Assembly: GCA_021158405.1 (NCBI GenBank)
Contig: JAGGUP010000075.1
Coordinates: 1 to 55,616, forward strand
Source of the DNA: Bacteroidales bacterium
GTDB taxonomy: Bacteria > Bacteroidota > Bacteroidia > Bacteroidales > UBA12170
Length of the DNA stretch: 55,616 nucleotides
Direction: 5' to 3'
Shown piece after piece: positions 1-8,730 of this stretch. A program made the position numbers and the translations under genes. Position 1 is the stretch's first letter, and the number at the start of each line of letters is the position of its first letter. The notes beneath the pieces are model-generated. The model ran no database searches. It worked only from the letters and a program-made list of their open reading frames with translations, and was not told the origin of the DNA.

Positions 1-982
1 GCGATTCCAGGTAATCGAAAACCTTGTCTTGAATTTCGATTAAATAACTGCCAATCAATTTTTTGTAATCGTAGGTGGCTTGTCTGTATTTATCGGGAAC
101 AATATTGTCGATATTTTTTATAAAGATGATTTCTGCTTTTAAATCATTCAAATTTTCAATTAAAGCGCCATGTCCACCCGGACGAAATAGGATAGATCCA
201 TCTTTTTTGCGAAAAGGCTCATTGTTTAAATCTACCGAAATAGTGTCTGTTGAGGGTTTTTGTTGCGAAAATTCGATAACATATTCCACCTTAAATTGTT
301 CAGCATATTTTGATGAGGTTTTGTCGATAGCATCTTTAAATTTGAATTGATGTTCTGGTGAAACTGTAAAATGCAAGTTTACTTTATTGTTATCATCTTT
401 TCCATACACGGCTCCTTCAACCAGATGTTCTTCAATGGCTAGGCGATTACCGTCCGCATAGGGGTGAAATTTTAACAAGCCTTTTGGAAGCGTCGCATAT
501 TCTAAACCATCTGCATCTAAGAGATTGTTTAAAACACATTGATAATCTTTTTGCTCAAGTTTTTCTTTTAAGTTGAGCCCTTTTCTCTTCATTTTTTGAA
601 GCAAGTCTGGATAAAAGGCAAATTCTTCAATATGGGAAAAGAAATAAGCAACTGAATTGAAGTCTGTCTTTTCTGATAAATCCAAAGTTTTCCCACTTTG
701 TAGCTTTTTACGATATTCGAATAAATGCTTAAACATACGTGAGGCAGCACCTGATGCAGGCACGAATTTGAGTAGTGATTTATCTGTTATAGCCTCAAAA
801 TAGTCGGAAATAAGCTCTTCTATTTCTTTTGAGTTAAAAGTTTTGAGTCCTTTTCCGGGAGTAGCAGCAGCTTTTAGTTTTATAAAAGGAAAGGTCGATT
901 TAAAATTTTCAATCTGATCCTCAACTTGTTTTAAACTCATTCCTTTAGCTTCAATTTGTGCAATGTCTTTTTGGTTAAACAT
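1..982 (-). CDS. DUF4301 family protein (partial, C-terminus beyond left edge)
   Basis: Translating the minus strand from ATG at 982 gives an uninterrupted frame of about 327 residues that runs off the left edge, so the C-terminal part is missing. The motif PASGAASRM lies near residues 75-83 and FRPGGHGALIENL near residue 265. Both look like the glycine-rich and substrate loops of nucleotidyltransferase-like folds and are the pattern I associate with Bacteroidota DUF4301 proteins, usually about 500 aa. The biochemical function is not known to me; a nucleotidyltransferase-type activity is inference. There is no signal peptide, so it is probably cytoplasmic. It is divergent from the tRNA-Leu gene that follows. 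Confidence 0.75.
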   Translation of the reverse strand, partial: MFNQKDIAQIEAKGMSLKQVEDQIENFKSTFPFIKLKAAATPGKGLKTFNSKEIEELISDYFEAITDKSLLKFVPASGAASRMFKHLFEYRKKLQSGKTLDLSEKTDFNSVAYFFSHIEEFAFYPDLLQKMKRKGLNLKEKLEQKDYQCVLNNLLDADGLEYATLPKGLLKFHPYADGNRLAIEEHLVEGAVYGKDDNNKVNLHFTVSPEHQFKFKDAIDKTSSKYAEQFKVEYVIEFSQQKPSTDTISVDLNNEPFRKKDGSILFRPGGHGALIENLNDLKAEIIFIKNIDNIVPDKYRQATYDYKKLIGSYLIEIQDKVFDYLES

Positions 983-1073
983 ACGTTCTGTTGTTTATTG
1001 TTCGAGTGGTAAAATTCTTATCGTTCAAAAGTAAGAATAATTTAGAAATCCCTTTTCTGAAAGAAAAAATTTA

Positions 1074-1081
1074 TAGATTTG
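1074..1081 (+). promoter_or_regulatory. Candidate -7 box for the tRNA-Leu
   Basis: TAGATTTG matches the Bacteroidota -7 consensus TAnnTTTG. It lies 16 bases before the first (partial) copy of the tRNA 5' end but 83 bases before the real tRNA, which suggests a later insertion pushed the tRNA away from its promoter. No good -33 TTTG at the usual spacing was seen. Confidence 0.45.
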
Positions 1082-1089
1082 CAGAGCAA

Positions 1090-1178
1090 AAAATGAAGCC
1101 CAGGTGGCGAACCGATTCCCGAAATTTCGGGATAAGCTCCGTCAGATGGGCGTAATAAAATGAAGCCCAGGTGGCGAA
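1090..1178 (+). repeat. Direct duplication of the tRNA-Leu 5' end
   Basis: A 22-base block occurs identically at 1090-1111 and 1157-1178. It covers the last 8 bases of the leader plus the first 14 bases of tRNA-Leu. The period is 67 bases. The spacer between the copies carries the perfect palindrome TCCCGAAATTTCGGGA at 1117-1132 and a TGGGC at 1147-1151 that could pair with the GCCCA of the first copy. It looks like a REP-type insertion with target duplication, or the remnant of a tandem tRNA gene. Confidence 0.8.
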
Positions 1179-1248
1179 ATTGGTAGACGCACCAGCTTGA
1201 GGGGCTGGCGCCTGTATGGGTGTGCAAGTTCGAATCTTGTTCTGGGCA
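1165..1248 (+). tRNA. tRNA-Leu (anticodon GAG)
   Basis: The acceptor strand GCCCAGG (1165-1171) pairs with TCTGGGC (1241-1247), leaving discriminator A1248; CCA is not encoded. The anticodon stem CCAGC/GCTGG encloses loop TTGAGGG, so the anticodon is GAG at 1199-1201. A T-arm with TTCGAAT is present, and the 84-base length with a long variable arm fits a class II leucine tRNA. A strong hairpin terminator follows 13 bases downstream. The gene stands alone. Confidence 0.96.
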
Positions 1249-1260
1249 CAAGAAAATATA

Positions 1261-1300
1261 AAACATCACTGTAAATCAATAATTTGCAGTGATGTTTTTG
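1261..1300 (+). terminator. Intrinsic terminator after tRNA-Leu
   Basis: An 11-bp perfect stem AAACATCACTG (1261-1271) / CAGTGATGTTT (1287-1297) is followed by T residues. It lies directly after the tRNA and reads in its direction. Confidence 0.85.
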
Positions 1301-1600
1301 CAAAATTATATCTTATTCAACTTTGACCCAAATATTAATCCTGATCCATGATTATATTTCAAAGCCCATTAAAAAATTAAAACTTTTTGTAATGATTCAA
1401 AAATATTTATTTAGCTTAAAAGATTGATTCATAAGTGTGTAGAAAACGTGAGCATAACCTTGAAGTAGTGTTAATTGGTTTAATTAGCGGAAATTTGTGG
1501 ATAAAAAAAGATAATCCGCTAATTATCACAAATTAGGCAAATTTTCACGAATTATATTTACACTAATTTAAATGTACAAATACCCAATAATCAGAAATAT
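1301..1600. other. Intergenic stretch with one inverted repeat
   Basis: This 300-base gap between the tRNA-Leu terminator and the end of the nucleotidase gene holds no credible gene. The only structure seen is the 10-bp inverted repeat AATTAGCGGA (1482-1491) / TCCGCTAATT (1515-1524), with related ATCACAAATT wording beside it. It looks like degenerate intergenic repeat sequence. Confidence 0.5.
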
Positions 1601-3034
1601 TTATTGATACTTAAAATAATTAATACAATTCGGGTAGTCTACCACACTGTTTATGTTTTCCAAATAAGATATAATAGTTTCGGCCTCTGTAAGCGTTTGT
1701 ACATTTCCAGTTAAAGGAAAATAAGCATTGTAAACGGCAGGGATATAATCGATAACACCCACAGATAAAATGGTCTCGTCGTTTATTATAGTATCGTCTA
1801 AATCTTTAATTAAAACAGCTCCATTGCTTTGCTCAATTTTAATTCCCGAGTAATAAAATCCTGCTCTCGATCCAATTAAAAAGTTTTTAATTTCAGATAC
1901 AGACATCGTGTAAATAATGGTTCCGTTATTAAAAGGAGAAATTTCAAAAACCTCTCTTTTCGTAATATCTCCCTTATTTAAACCAGATCGAATACCACCG
2001 GAATTCTGAAAAGAAACATCCACATTCATCTGAGCTCTTAAGGCTTCCGCAACAAAACAACCTACTTGAGAATTGGAATGATAGATTTGCGAATAACCTA
2101 TAACTTCATCAAAATAGGGCGTATTGTTGTATTCATCAATAGTTGTTTTTAATTCGGAATCAAACTTAGTATAAGTATTCAGATTGATTAGTTCATAATT
2201 TATTGATTCTATGCTTTTGTCTGAAATCGTCATTTCTATTTTTCCTAAATAATTCAGATAACTTCCAGCCTGAAAAATGGGGATTTCGTTAATTGTTGTA
2301 TTTATTATTTGGTGAGAATGTGCTCCAATAATTAAATCGAAGTAAGGGAATTGGTTTGCCAATTGAACATCGCCTAAACTATAATATTTGTCATAACCCA
2401 AATGCGATAAAGCAATGAATAAATCGGCATTTTCCTGTTCTTTAACATTTGCATAGCGTGCCACAACATTTTCGGGTCTTTCAAAAGTGAAATTTTGAAC
2501 TTTCCAGGGATGCGTCGAAGGAATTATTCCATCTTGTTTGCCATCTGTTTCTACTAATCCCAGAAAAGTGACTTTTAAATTGTCGACACTAATTGTTGTA
2601 TATTCCAATGGTTCAGGAACTTCTGTATTGCTCATATCCACATTTGCACACACCCAATCAAAATTTGATTGATTCATCCTGTCTTTTAAAATTACTTCAC
2701 CATAATCAAATTCATGATTTCCTAAAACAGCAATATCAAATCCAATTTTATTTAACACATCTATCATTGGATATCCTTTTTCAGGATAATTATCCACAAC
2801 GGGATTCCCTGAAAAAAGATCGCCACCGCTAGCAACAATTACATTCGTTTCTAGTCTTTCTTGATCGATGATAAATTTAATTTTTGAGAAATTATTCAAT
2901 TGACCGTGAACATCGTTAACGAAAAATACAGTCAGATTTTTTGAAATAACGGCAGGCTTGTTGTTTTGATCGACTTTGGTACAGCCGACAAAAAAGAGAA
3001 TAATGAGTAAAAGACTTATGTATTTGTTTTTCAT
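1601..3034 (-). CDS. UshA/5'-nucleotidase-like metallophosphatase lipoprotein
   Basis: This 477 aa protein belongs to the 5'-nucleotidase (UshA/CpdB) family, which hydrolyses nucleotides or related phosphoesters outside the cytoplasm. The N-terminal signal ends in lipobox FVGC (Cys18), so it is a lipoprotein. The metallophosphatase motifs are in order: NDVHG (residues 40-44), GGDLF (70-74), GNHEFDYG (105-112), SHLGYD and GAHSHQ. The C-terminal substrate domain carries NSGGIRSGL, then a phenylalanine-containing segment typical of the family. Length is near the family norm. It is the second gene after the CDGSH protein (35-base gap... the two probably share a promoter or are loosely linked). 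Which nucleotide it acts on cannot be told from sequence. Confidence 0.9.
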   Translation of the reverse strand: MKNKYISLLLIILFFVGCTKVDQNNKPAVISKNLTVFFVNDVHGQLNNFSKIKFIIDQERLETNVIVASGGDLFSGNPVVDNYPEKGYPMIDVLNKIGFDIAVLGNHEFDYGEVILKDRMNQSNFDWVCANVDMSNTEVPEPLEYTTISVDNLKVTFLGLVETDGKQDGIIPSTHPWKVQNFTFERPENVVARYANVKEQENADLFIALSHLGYDKYYSLGDVQLANQFPYFDLIIGAHSHQIINTTINEIPIFQAGSYLNYLGKIEMTISDKSIESINYELINLNTYTKFDSELKTTIDEYNNTPYFDEVIGYSQIYHSNSQVGCFVAEALRAQMNVDVSFQNSGGIRSGLNKGDITKREVFEISPFNNGTIIYTMSVSEIKNFLIGSRAGFYYSGIKIEQSNGAVLIKDLDDTIINDETILSVGVIDYIPAVYNAYFPLTGNVQTLTEAETIISYLENINSVVDYPNCINYFKYQ

Positions 3035-3069
3035 TTTATTGTTTTCATAGAAATGAATAAAATCCTATT

Positions 3070-3336
3070 CTATTTTGGTTGATAACCGGGCAATTCTCGA
3101 TGTGAGTGATCGCAAAAAGGAAGGTTTTTACTGTGTCTACAATCACACCATCTAACCTCATATTTAAAATCTATAGTGACAGGAATAGGTTTAATATCCG
3201 TTTCTTTTCTGTGTGATCCATCGCAAAAAGGATTCTTTTTTGTGCGGCCACAAGCGCAATACATATAATTTCCGGGTTCTGTAATCAGTCGCAAAGATTT
3301 AAAACCACGGATTTTTGGTTCTGATGTTTTGGCCAT
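3070..3336 (-). CDS. Double CDGSH iron-sulfur domain protein
   Basis: A small (88 aa) mitoNEET-related protein with two tandem CDGSH motifs. The first has Cys27, Cys29, Cys38 and His42, each expected to bind a 2Fe-2S cluster. The second has Cys64, Cys66, Cys75 and His79, with CDHSH replacing CDGSH. Both three-Cys-one-His ligand sets are intact. I start at ATG 3336 (MAKTSEP) rather than the in-frame ATG at 3357, because a -7 box lies at 3355-3362 and would make the longer start impossible. The role is probably redox or iron-sulfur handling in the cytoplasm; the exact partner is unknown. It lies upstream of the nucleotidase gene. Confidence 0.9.
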   Translation of the reverse strand: MAKTSEPKIRGFKSLRLITEPGNYMYCACGRTKKNPFCDGSHRKETDIKPIPVTIDFKYEVRWCDCRHSKNLPFCDHSHRELPGYQPK

Positions 3337-3354
3337 TTTAAAAACTATTTTATA

Positions 3355-3362
3355 CAAACATA
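3355..3362 (-). promoter_or_regulatory. Candidate -7 box of the CDGSH gene
   Basis: Read on the minus strand this is TATGTTTG, matching TAnnTTTG. It sits 18 bases before the ATG at 3336 and supports that shorter start. No clear -33 box was found. Confidence 0.4.
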
Positions 3363-3771
3363 CATTATTTTTTAAATCTTTTGAATGTTAAACATCTACG
3401 ATGCATTTGATATGTCGCGCGTCATTTGTTCTACAATACTTTATGCTCTACGAGCAAATACAATTATAGAATAATCAGCATATGTCATAGCAAATTATAC
3501 CGTGTAGCGGTTATAGTATTGTAGAAAAGCGTATAAATTGAAACATAATTCTCCGTAGGGGATTAACAATTATACCAACAACAATCCCAAATAACCGATA
3601 TAAACAATTTCTTTTCTCATCAAAAAATATTTCCATAAAAAGGCTATTAAAAGATTTTGTGATTCAAAAAAGAAAAAAATAATTCTATTTATTTATCAGT
3701 CATTTGGAATTATAATTGGTATTAATGATGTACGAAAAATTTATAGATTGATTAATCAAATCAAAGCGTAA
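3363..3771. repeat. Intergenic region with hairpin-rich degenerate repeat
   Basis: A non-coding stretch of about 410 bases. It contains a 12-bp inverted pair TTCTACAATACT (3429-3440) / AGTATTGTAGAA (3515-3526). Inside or beside this pair are three small hairpins: TGCTCTACGAGCA (3443-3455), ACCGTGTAGCGGT around 3500-3511, and an imperfect AATTCTCCGTAGGGGATT near 3547-3564. The loops all contain TAC, GTA or TGTAG. It resembles scattered short-hairpin intergenic repeats of Bacteroidota; family assignment is from memory. Confidence 0.5.
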
Positions 3772-3804
3772 AAAAAACGCCAACCCACAAAGTGAACTGG
3801 CGTT
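3772..3804 (-). terminator. Intrinsic terminator of the coaBC-fabI operon
   Basis: Stem AACGCCA (3776-3782) / TGGCGTT (3798-3804). On the minus strand it is followed by a run of eight T residues. It lies 22 bases past the fabI stop. Confidence 0.88.
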
Positions 3805-3825
3805 TTACTTTATTGTTAAGCTATA

Positions 3826-4659
3826 TTAATCTTCCGGAATAATATCGAAGCTTTTATTATACTGATCCATCGCACGCATGCTCATCCCCATACTCGAAAA
3901 GCCACCATCGTGGAAAAGGTTTTGCATAGTCACTTTTCTAGTGAGATCACTAAACATACTAATGCAATAATCGGCACATTCGGAAGCAGTAGCATTTCCT
4001 AATGGAGACATACGCTCGGTAAAGTCCATCAAACCATCAAAGCCTTTAACTCCGCTTCCGGCAGTAGTTGGTGTTGGTGATTGAGAAATAGTGTTGATCC
4101 GTACTTTTTTCTCTCTACCATAAATATATCCAAAACTACGGGCTATAGATTCTAAGAGCGATTTTGCATCAGCCATATCGTTATAACCATACAAGGTGCG
4201 TTGCGCAGCTACATAAGATAAAGCTACAATAGAGCCCCAATCGTTGATAGCATCTTTGGCTTTACATACCGAAATCATTTTATGAAATGATAGTGCTGAG
4301 ATATCCAGAGTTTTTTGGTAATAATCATAATTCAAATTATCATAAGTCAATTTTTTACGCACATTGGGCGACATTCCTATAGAATGCAATACAAAATCGA
4401 TTTTTCCATATTTATCAACTGCCGCTTGAATCAGATTTTCCAAATCTTTTGTGCTGGTAGCATCTGCCGGAATCACTTCCGTATTGCATTTTGCTGCCAA
4501 TTCATCGATTTCTCCAAAACGCATGGAAACGGGCGTATTGGTTAACAGGAATTCTGCGCCTTCTTCAAAAGCACGTTCGGCAACTTTCCAAGCAATCGAC
4601 TTATTGTTTAGGGCTCCAAATATGATCCCTTTTTTTCCTTTTAATAAATTATAGGCCAT
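3826..4659 (-). CDS. fabI: Enoyl-[acyl-carrier-protein] reductase (NADH) FabI
   Basis: This 277 aa protein catalyses the last reductive step of each fatty-acid elongation cycle, reducing enoyl-ACP with NAD(P)H in the cytoplasm. It has the atypical short-chain dehydrogenase features of FabI: an N-terminal GIIFGALNNKSIAW nucleotide loop (residues 11-24), HSIG (92-95), and the catalytic Tyr159 and Lys166 in GYNDMADAK (Y-x6-K). Length is slightly above the E. coli enzyme (262 aa), as in other Bacteroidota. It is the last gene of the coaBC-porD-recN-fabI run, 22 bases after recN, and is followed by a strong terminator. Confidence 0.97.
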   Translation of the reverse strand: MAYNLLKGKKGIIFGALNNKSIAWKVAERAFEEGAEFLLTNTPVSMRFGEIDELAAKCNTEVIPADATSTKDLENLIQAAVDKYGKIDFVLHSIGMSPNVRKKLTYDNLNYDYYQKTLDISALSFHKMISVCKAKDAINDWGSIVALSYVAAQRTLYGYNDMADAKSLLESIARSFGYIYGREKKVRINTISQSPTPTTAGSGVKGFDGLMDFTERMSPLGNATASECADYCISMFSDLTRKVTMQNLFHDGGFSSMGMSMRAMDQYNKSFDIIPED

Positions 4660-4681
4660 AAAATATTGTTTTTATCGTCTG

Positions 4682-6334
4682 TTATTTTCCTAATAATATG
4701 CGGGCATTTTCTCTTGCCGATATGCTTATTTCTGAGCCGCTTAGCATTGCTGCCAGCTCTTCAATACGCTCCTCATCAGACATTTTTTTAATTTCTGTGC
4801 GGGCAAAATTAGTTTCATTTTTCTTATAAACCAAATAGTGATTTTTAGCCAGAGCTGCAATTTGTGGTAAGTGAGTAATAGAGAGAACCTGCATGTTTTT
4901 CCCCATTTGTTTCATCAGTATCCCAAGGCGTTCTGCAATCTCACCGGAAACGCCACTATCGATTTCATCAAAAATAATTCCGGGTAGATTCTTCTTTGTC
5001 GCTAAAAGATATTTAATTCCTAACATCAAACGGGAAAGTTCACCGCCCGAAGCTGTTTTACTCACTAAATCGGGTTTTAATCCGGCGTTTGCTGAGAAGA
5101 GAAAATCTATTTCATCACGACCATATTCCAGAAAATCGGCTTGTGGCTTTAAAACCAAACTAATTTGTGCATTGGGAATTCCTAGTTGAACCAATTGCTC
5201 TACTAATTTTAAGGACAAAGGAATTGATGCTTGTTGACGTTGATAATGTAATTGTTCCGCCAAAGTATTCAACTCATTTTCATCGGTTAAAAGCTGTTTT
5301 TCCATACTCGCCAATTGCTCTTGCAAATTAGCACTTGAAAAAAGCTGATTTGCCAAAGATTCTTCTTTTTGTGGTAATTCGTCCGCATGATTCAAATGAT
5401 GCTTCTTCATCAATTTAAATAACAAGGCCATGCGCTCATTTAGCAATTCCTGTCTTTTTGGATCCAATTCAACAGAATCTTCCATAGCGGCTGCTTCGCG
5501 AGCAATGTCGTCGAGCTCGATATAGACAGAATTCAAACGTGTAGCAACAGTTTCAAGCTCTCCTTGATAAGATTGCAAGGGTCTTAGTTGTTGTAAAAGG
5601 TTATTGAGTTGATCGAGTATTCTATTTTCATTTGTAAGCGTATTGGATAATTGGTGCCACCCCGTTTTAATTTCTTCGGCATGATTCAACAAATTCAATT
5701 CGTTTTCAATTTCTTCCATTTCCCCACTAAGCACTTTTGCTTCTTCTAATTCGTCGAGTAAAAAGCGAATATAATCGTTGTCGGCTTGTGTTTGTGCAAT
5801 TTGTTTTTTTAGTTTAACAGCGATGGATTGATTCTTGCGAAATTCAGTATAACGTTCAAAATAAGTCGATCTTAAATTTTCATTTCCGGCAAAAGCATCC
5901 AATAAATCGAGTTGATATTCAGGATTATGAATCAATAGTGTGTTGTGTTGTGAGTGAATATCTATAACCAACTCACCAAACTGCTTTAATAAATTAAGAT
6001 TTACGGGTGTATCATTGATAAAAGCACGGCTTTTTCCTTGGGGAGTAATTTCTCTTCGAACACGAGTTGGGTTTTCAAAATCCAGATCGTTAGCCTCAAA
6101 AAAGGGTTTCAAATCAAAAACAGCGATATCGAAAACGCCTTCAATAATGCATTTTTGTTCAGGATTTAGCAAAGTGGCTGTATCGGCACGCTTGCCTAGA
6201 ATTAATCCCAAACCGCCAATAATAATGGATTTACCGGCACCTGTTTCACCTGTGATGGCAGAAAATCCAGCATGAAAATCTATATTGAGTTTGTCGATGA
6301 GGACATAATTAGAAATAGACAGATTTTTTAGCAT
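4682..6334 (-). CDS. recN: DNA repair protein RecN
   Basis: A 550 aa SMC-like ATPase that acts in double-strand break repair and recombination. Walker A GETGAGKS is at residues 29-36. A long coiled-coil region fills the middle (about 150-370). The ABC signature TASGGELSRL is near residue 430 and Walker B GIIFDEIDSGVSG near 465. Length matches E. coli RecN (553 aa). It starts 12 bases after the porD-like gene and is followed 22 bases later by fabI, so it is probably cotranscribed with them. I see no LexA box. Confidence 0.97.
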   Translation of the reverse strand: MLKNLSISNYVLIDKLNIDFHAGFSAITGETGAGKSIIIGGLGLILGKRADTATLLNPEQKCIIEGVFDIAVFDLKPFFEANDLDFENPTRVRREITPQGKSRAFINDTPVNLNLLKQFGELVIDIHSQHNTLLIHNPEYQLDLLDAFAGNENLRSTYFERYTEFRKNQSIAVKLKKQIAQTQADNDYIRFLLDELEEAKVLSGEMEEIENELNLLNHAEEIKTGWHQLSNTLTNENRILDQLNNLLQQLRPLQSYQGELETVATRLNSVYIELDDIAREAAAMEDSVELDPKRQELLNERMALLFKLMKKHHLNHADELPQKEESLANQLFSSANLQEQLASMEKQLLTDENELNTLAEQLHYQRQQASIPLSLKLVEQLVQLGIPNAQISLVLKPQADFLEYGRDEIDFLFSANAGLKPDLVSKTASGGELSRLMLGIKYLLATKKNLPGIIFDEIDSGVSGEIAERLGILMKQMGKNMQVLSITHLPQIAALAKNHYLVYKKNETNFARTEIKKMSDEERIEELAAMLSGSEISISARENARILLGK

Positions 6335-6346
6335 ATTCAGCAGATT

Positions 6347-7258
6347 TTAGCGCGAAAGAATTCGTTGATAACGTGAACCATTGGCGGGGTCGATTTCTTT
6401 TAAAGTGTTTACAACTTCTGTTTTTATATTTGGTGAACCTTCCGAAAAAATTTGAATTAACTCATCGCGTTTGGCTTCCAAAATCAATTGAATCAGAAAA
6501 GATCCGGGTTTTTGATTATTAGCCTGTCCAAGTAATTTTATACTTTCGGCAATAGAAATCCGACCCATTTCCGGATTATCGTACATTTTATCAAGTCCTT
6601 GTAAATGGTATTTGTATATACTTTCTCTTACTGAACGGTAAACTGGATTTGAAAGGTTTTCGCTTAACCAATAGCGATTCTTCTGGTTTTCATAAGACTT
6701 CCAGCCTGGTTCAGCGGTACTTTGAGCACTTTGAACAATTGCTTGAGCTCTCTCAAAATAAGGTGTTCCACCCAAAGGACTGAAGGAATCTCCATCAAGA
6801 CCAAGAAAGATATTGATATAAAAGGCAATAAGGGCAGTAAGATTATTATCAAAAGAATTGTCGCTAAACTCCAAGGGCTCATTTTCGACATACGTAAACT
6901 CAATATCCTTATCGATATAATTTAATAAAGTGGTGTTAAAATTGGATTTATAAACCGGACGTTTTAGCACTAAATTTAATTGACCCTTAAATTTTTCTGA
7001 AGAAACTTGTTCGTTGATAGTGAGTAGGATAGTGGCTTCAATACGCTCTTCTAATTTATAAGTATAGGGAGTCCATTTTCTGGCATTAACAAATTCATAT
7101 AAAGCGGTTTGTAAGGCTTCAAAAGCAGTTCTGTCTGTACCTTCAATTTGTCGTGCACTTACTTGAACCTGACAGTTTATTTCTTGTCCAATTCCTTGAA
7201 AATAAAAGAGTTGAATAAAAATAAATAGACTTAGAATTCTCAAGCTTTTTTTTGTCAT
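6347..7258 (-). CDS. porD: DUF4835 family protein, PorD-like T9SS-associated protein
   Basis: A secreted or periplasmic protein of about 303 aa with an N-terminal signal ending near GIGQ. The conserved N-terminal core includes a CQVQV strand and a KWTPY motif, and a later FINIFLGLDGD-like segment, the pattern of Bacteroidota DUF4835 (called PorD in type IX secretion annotation). I choose ATG at 7258 (MTKKSLR); the longer frame to 7276 needs a TTG start. Genomic position between coaBC and recN is the usual one for this family. A direct mechanism in T9SS is not shown by sequence; the role comes from family naming. Confidence 0.8.
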   Translation of the reverse strand: MTKKSLRILSLFIFIQLFYFQGIGQEINCQVQVSARQIEGTDRTAFEALQTALYEFVNARKWTPYTYKLEERIEATILLTINEQVSSEKFKGQLNLVLKRPVYKSNFNTTLLNYIDKDIEFTYVENEPLEFSDNSFDNNLTALIAFYINIFLGLDGDSFSPLGGTPYFERAQAIVQSAQSTAEPGWKSYENQKNRYWLSENLSNPVYRSVRESIYKYHLQGLDKMYDNPEMGRISIAESIKLLGQANNQKPGSFLIQLILEAKRDELIQIFSEGSPNIKTEVVNTLKEIDPANGSRYQRILSR

Positions 7259-7342
7259 ACGAAGGTAGTTTATCAAACAAACGATTGGGATGATTGAAAA
7301 TTATTCCGGCATAAAAATAAGCATAAAAATTTGACAGTGCAA

Positions 7343-8539
7343 TTAAATCATTGTCAGAATAAAATCACAAATATCTGTCGCCACTTCAGCTTTCGATTTT
7401 AGCGGATAATCAGTTTTGTTGAGCGATTTGTCAATGATGGAAATTTTATTGGTATCGTGTTGAAATCCGGCTCCTGCATCTTGCAGAGAGTTTAGAACAA
7501 TAGCATCGCAATTTTTACTTTGTAGTTTCTTTTGCGCATTTTCCAACTCATTAGAGGTTTCTAGAGCAAACCCAATTAAAATTTGTCTTTTCTTCAACGA
7601 ACCCAATGTTTTTAAAATATCAACAGTAGGTTCCAGCTCAATTCTATTCAAACCATCTTCTTTCTTGATTTTGACCTTAGGAACATTTTTTGGTTTGAAA
7701 TCGGCAACGGCAGCTGACATAACAGCAATATCTGATTGATCGAATAAATTTCGACAAGCCTCAAACATTTGTTGAGCTGATTGTACTCCTAATCGTTGAA
7801 TATTGTGATGGCTTACTTTTTGTGAACTTGGGCCGCTAATTAAAGTAACCTCCGCACCACGATTGGCAAATTCATGAGCAATGGCATAACCCATTCTTCC
7901 GCTAGAAAAATTTCCGATAAAACGAACAGGATCAATGGATTCATAAGTTGGCCCGGCAGTAATCAGGATTTTTTTACCCGCAAAATCATTTTTTTTTTTG
8001 AAATGATGGATAATGATTTCCAAAATTTTCTCCGGCTCTTCCATACGTCCGGCACCACATAAACCACTGGCTAATTCTCCTGTTTGGGAATCAATTAAAT
8101 GGTTGCCATAACTGATAAGTGTGTCGATATTTTTCTTTGTGCTTGGATGAGCAAACATATCCAAATCCATTGCAGGAGCAAAATAAACCGGACATTTGGC
8201 TGAAAGATAAGTCGTTATTAGAAGATTATTGGAATTTCCTTGTGCCATTTTACTCAATGTGGAAGCTGAACAAGGAGCAATAAGGATCAAATCGGCCCAA
8301 CGGCCAAATTCCACATGGCTGTTCCAAGTTCCATCTGTTGGATTAAAGGGCAAATAATAAGCAGGGTTTCCTGATAAAGTGGCAAGCGTAAGCTGACTAA
8401 CAAAATCGCGCGAAGCTTCGGTCATTATTACCTGAATTTCAGCGCCTTCCTTTTTCAATAAACGAACGAGAATAGGAATCTTATAAGCAGCAATGCTCGC
8501 CGTAATTCCAACTAAAATTTTCTTTCCTTTTAACTGCAT
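7343..8539 (-). CDS. coaBC: Bifunctional CoaBC (phosphopantothenoylcysteine decarboxylase / phosphopantothenate-cysteine ligase)
   Basis: A 398 aa fusion enzyme making 4'-phosphopantetheine precursor for coenzyme A. The N-terminal flavoprotein half (CoaC) has GITASIAAYK (residues 11-20), catalytic His75 in NSHVEFG, PAMDLDM (122-128) and the catalytic-loop Cys161 in GLCGAGRM. The CoaB ligase half begins near residue 188 with ITAGPTYESIDPVRFIGN and FSSGRMG. Length is that of the E. coli enzyme. It heads the porD-recN-fabI run; a terminator separates it from rpoZ upstream. Confidence 0.97.
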   Translation of the reverse strand: MQLKGKKILVGITASIAAYKIPILVRLLKKEGAEIQVIMTEASRDFVSQLTLATLSGNPAYYLPFNPTDGTWNSHVEFGRWADLILIAPCSASTLSKMAQGNSNNLLITTYLSAKCPVYFAPAMDLDMFAHPSTKKNIDTLISYGNHLIDSQTGELASGLCGAGRMEEPEKILEIIIHHFKKKNDFAGKKILITAGPTYESIDPVRFIGNFSSGRMGYAIAHEFANRGAEVTLISGPSSQKVSHHNIQRLGVQSAQQMFEACRNLFDQSDIAVMSAAVADFKPKNVPKVKIKKEDGLNRIELEPTVDILKTLGSLKKRQILIGFALETSNELENAQKKLQSKNCDAIVLNSLQDAGAGFQHDTNKISIIDKSLNKTDYPLKSKAEVATDICDFILTMI

Positions 8540-8660
8540 ATCCTTCTGAATTTGAATTTGCTATCCTTAATAGATTAAAAAAAAACAACCCATTAGAATT
8601 AGTTTAATCAGTTTCTTATTTTACTTAGATATAGTCTTTTTCACCACAGATTCACTAAGA

Positions 8661-8712
8661 TAAAAAAACTTCTTTACGATTCCGTATTCTACGGAAACAG
8701 CGTAAAGAAGTT
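8661..8712 (-). terminator. Long-stem terminator after rpoZ
   Basis: Stem AACTTCTTTACG (8667-8678) / CGTAAAGAAGTT (8701-8712), with an inner TCCGT/ACGGA pair near 8681-8695. On the minus strand it runs into a seven-T tract. It ends the bamD-rpoZ transcript and separates it from coaBC. Confidence 0.88.
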
Positions 8713-8730
8713 CTTAAAAACTAAATGATT

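Noticed and set aside
1042-1269. Minus-strand 75-codon frame over the tRNA-Leu
   Set aside because: It is the reverse complement of the tRNA gene and its duplicated end. Such frames are a familiar artefact of tRNA loci.
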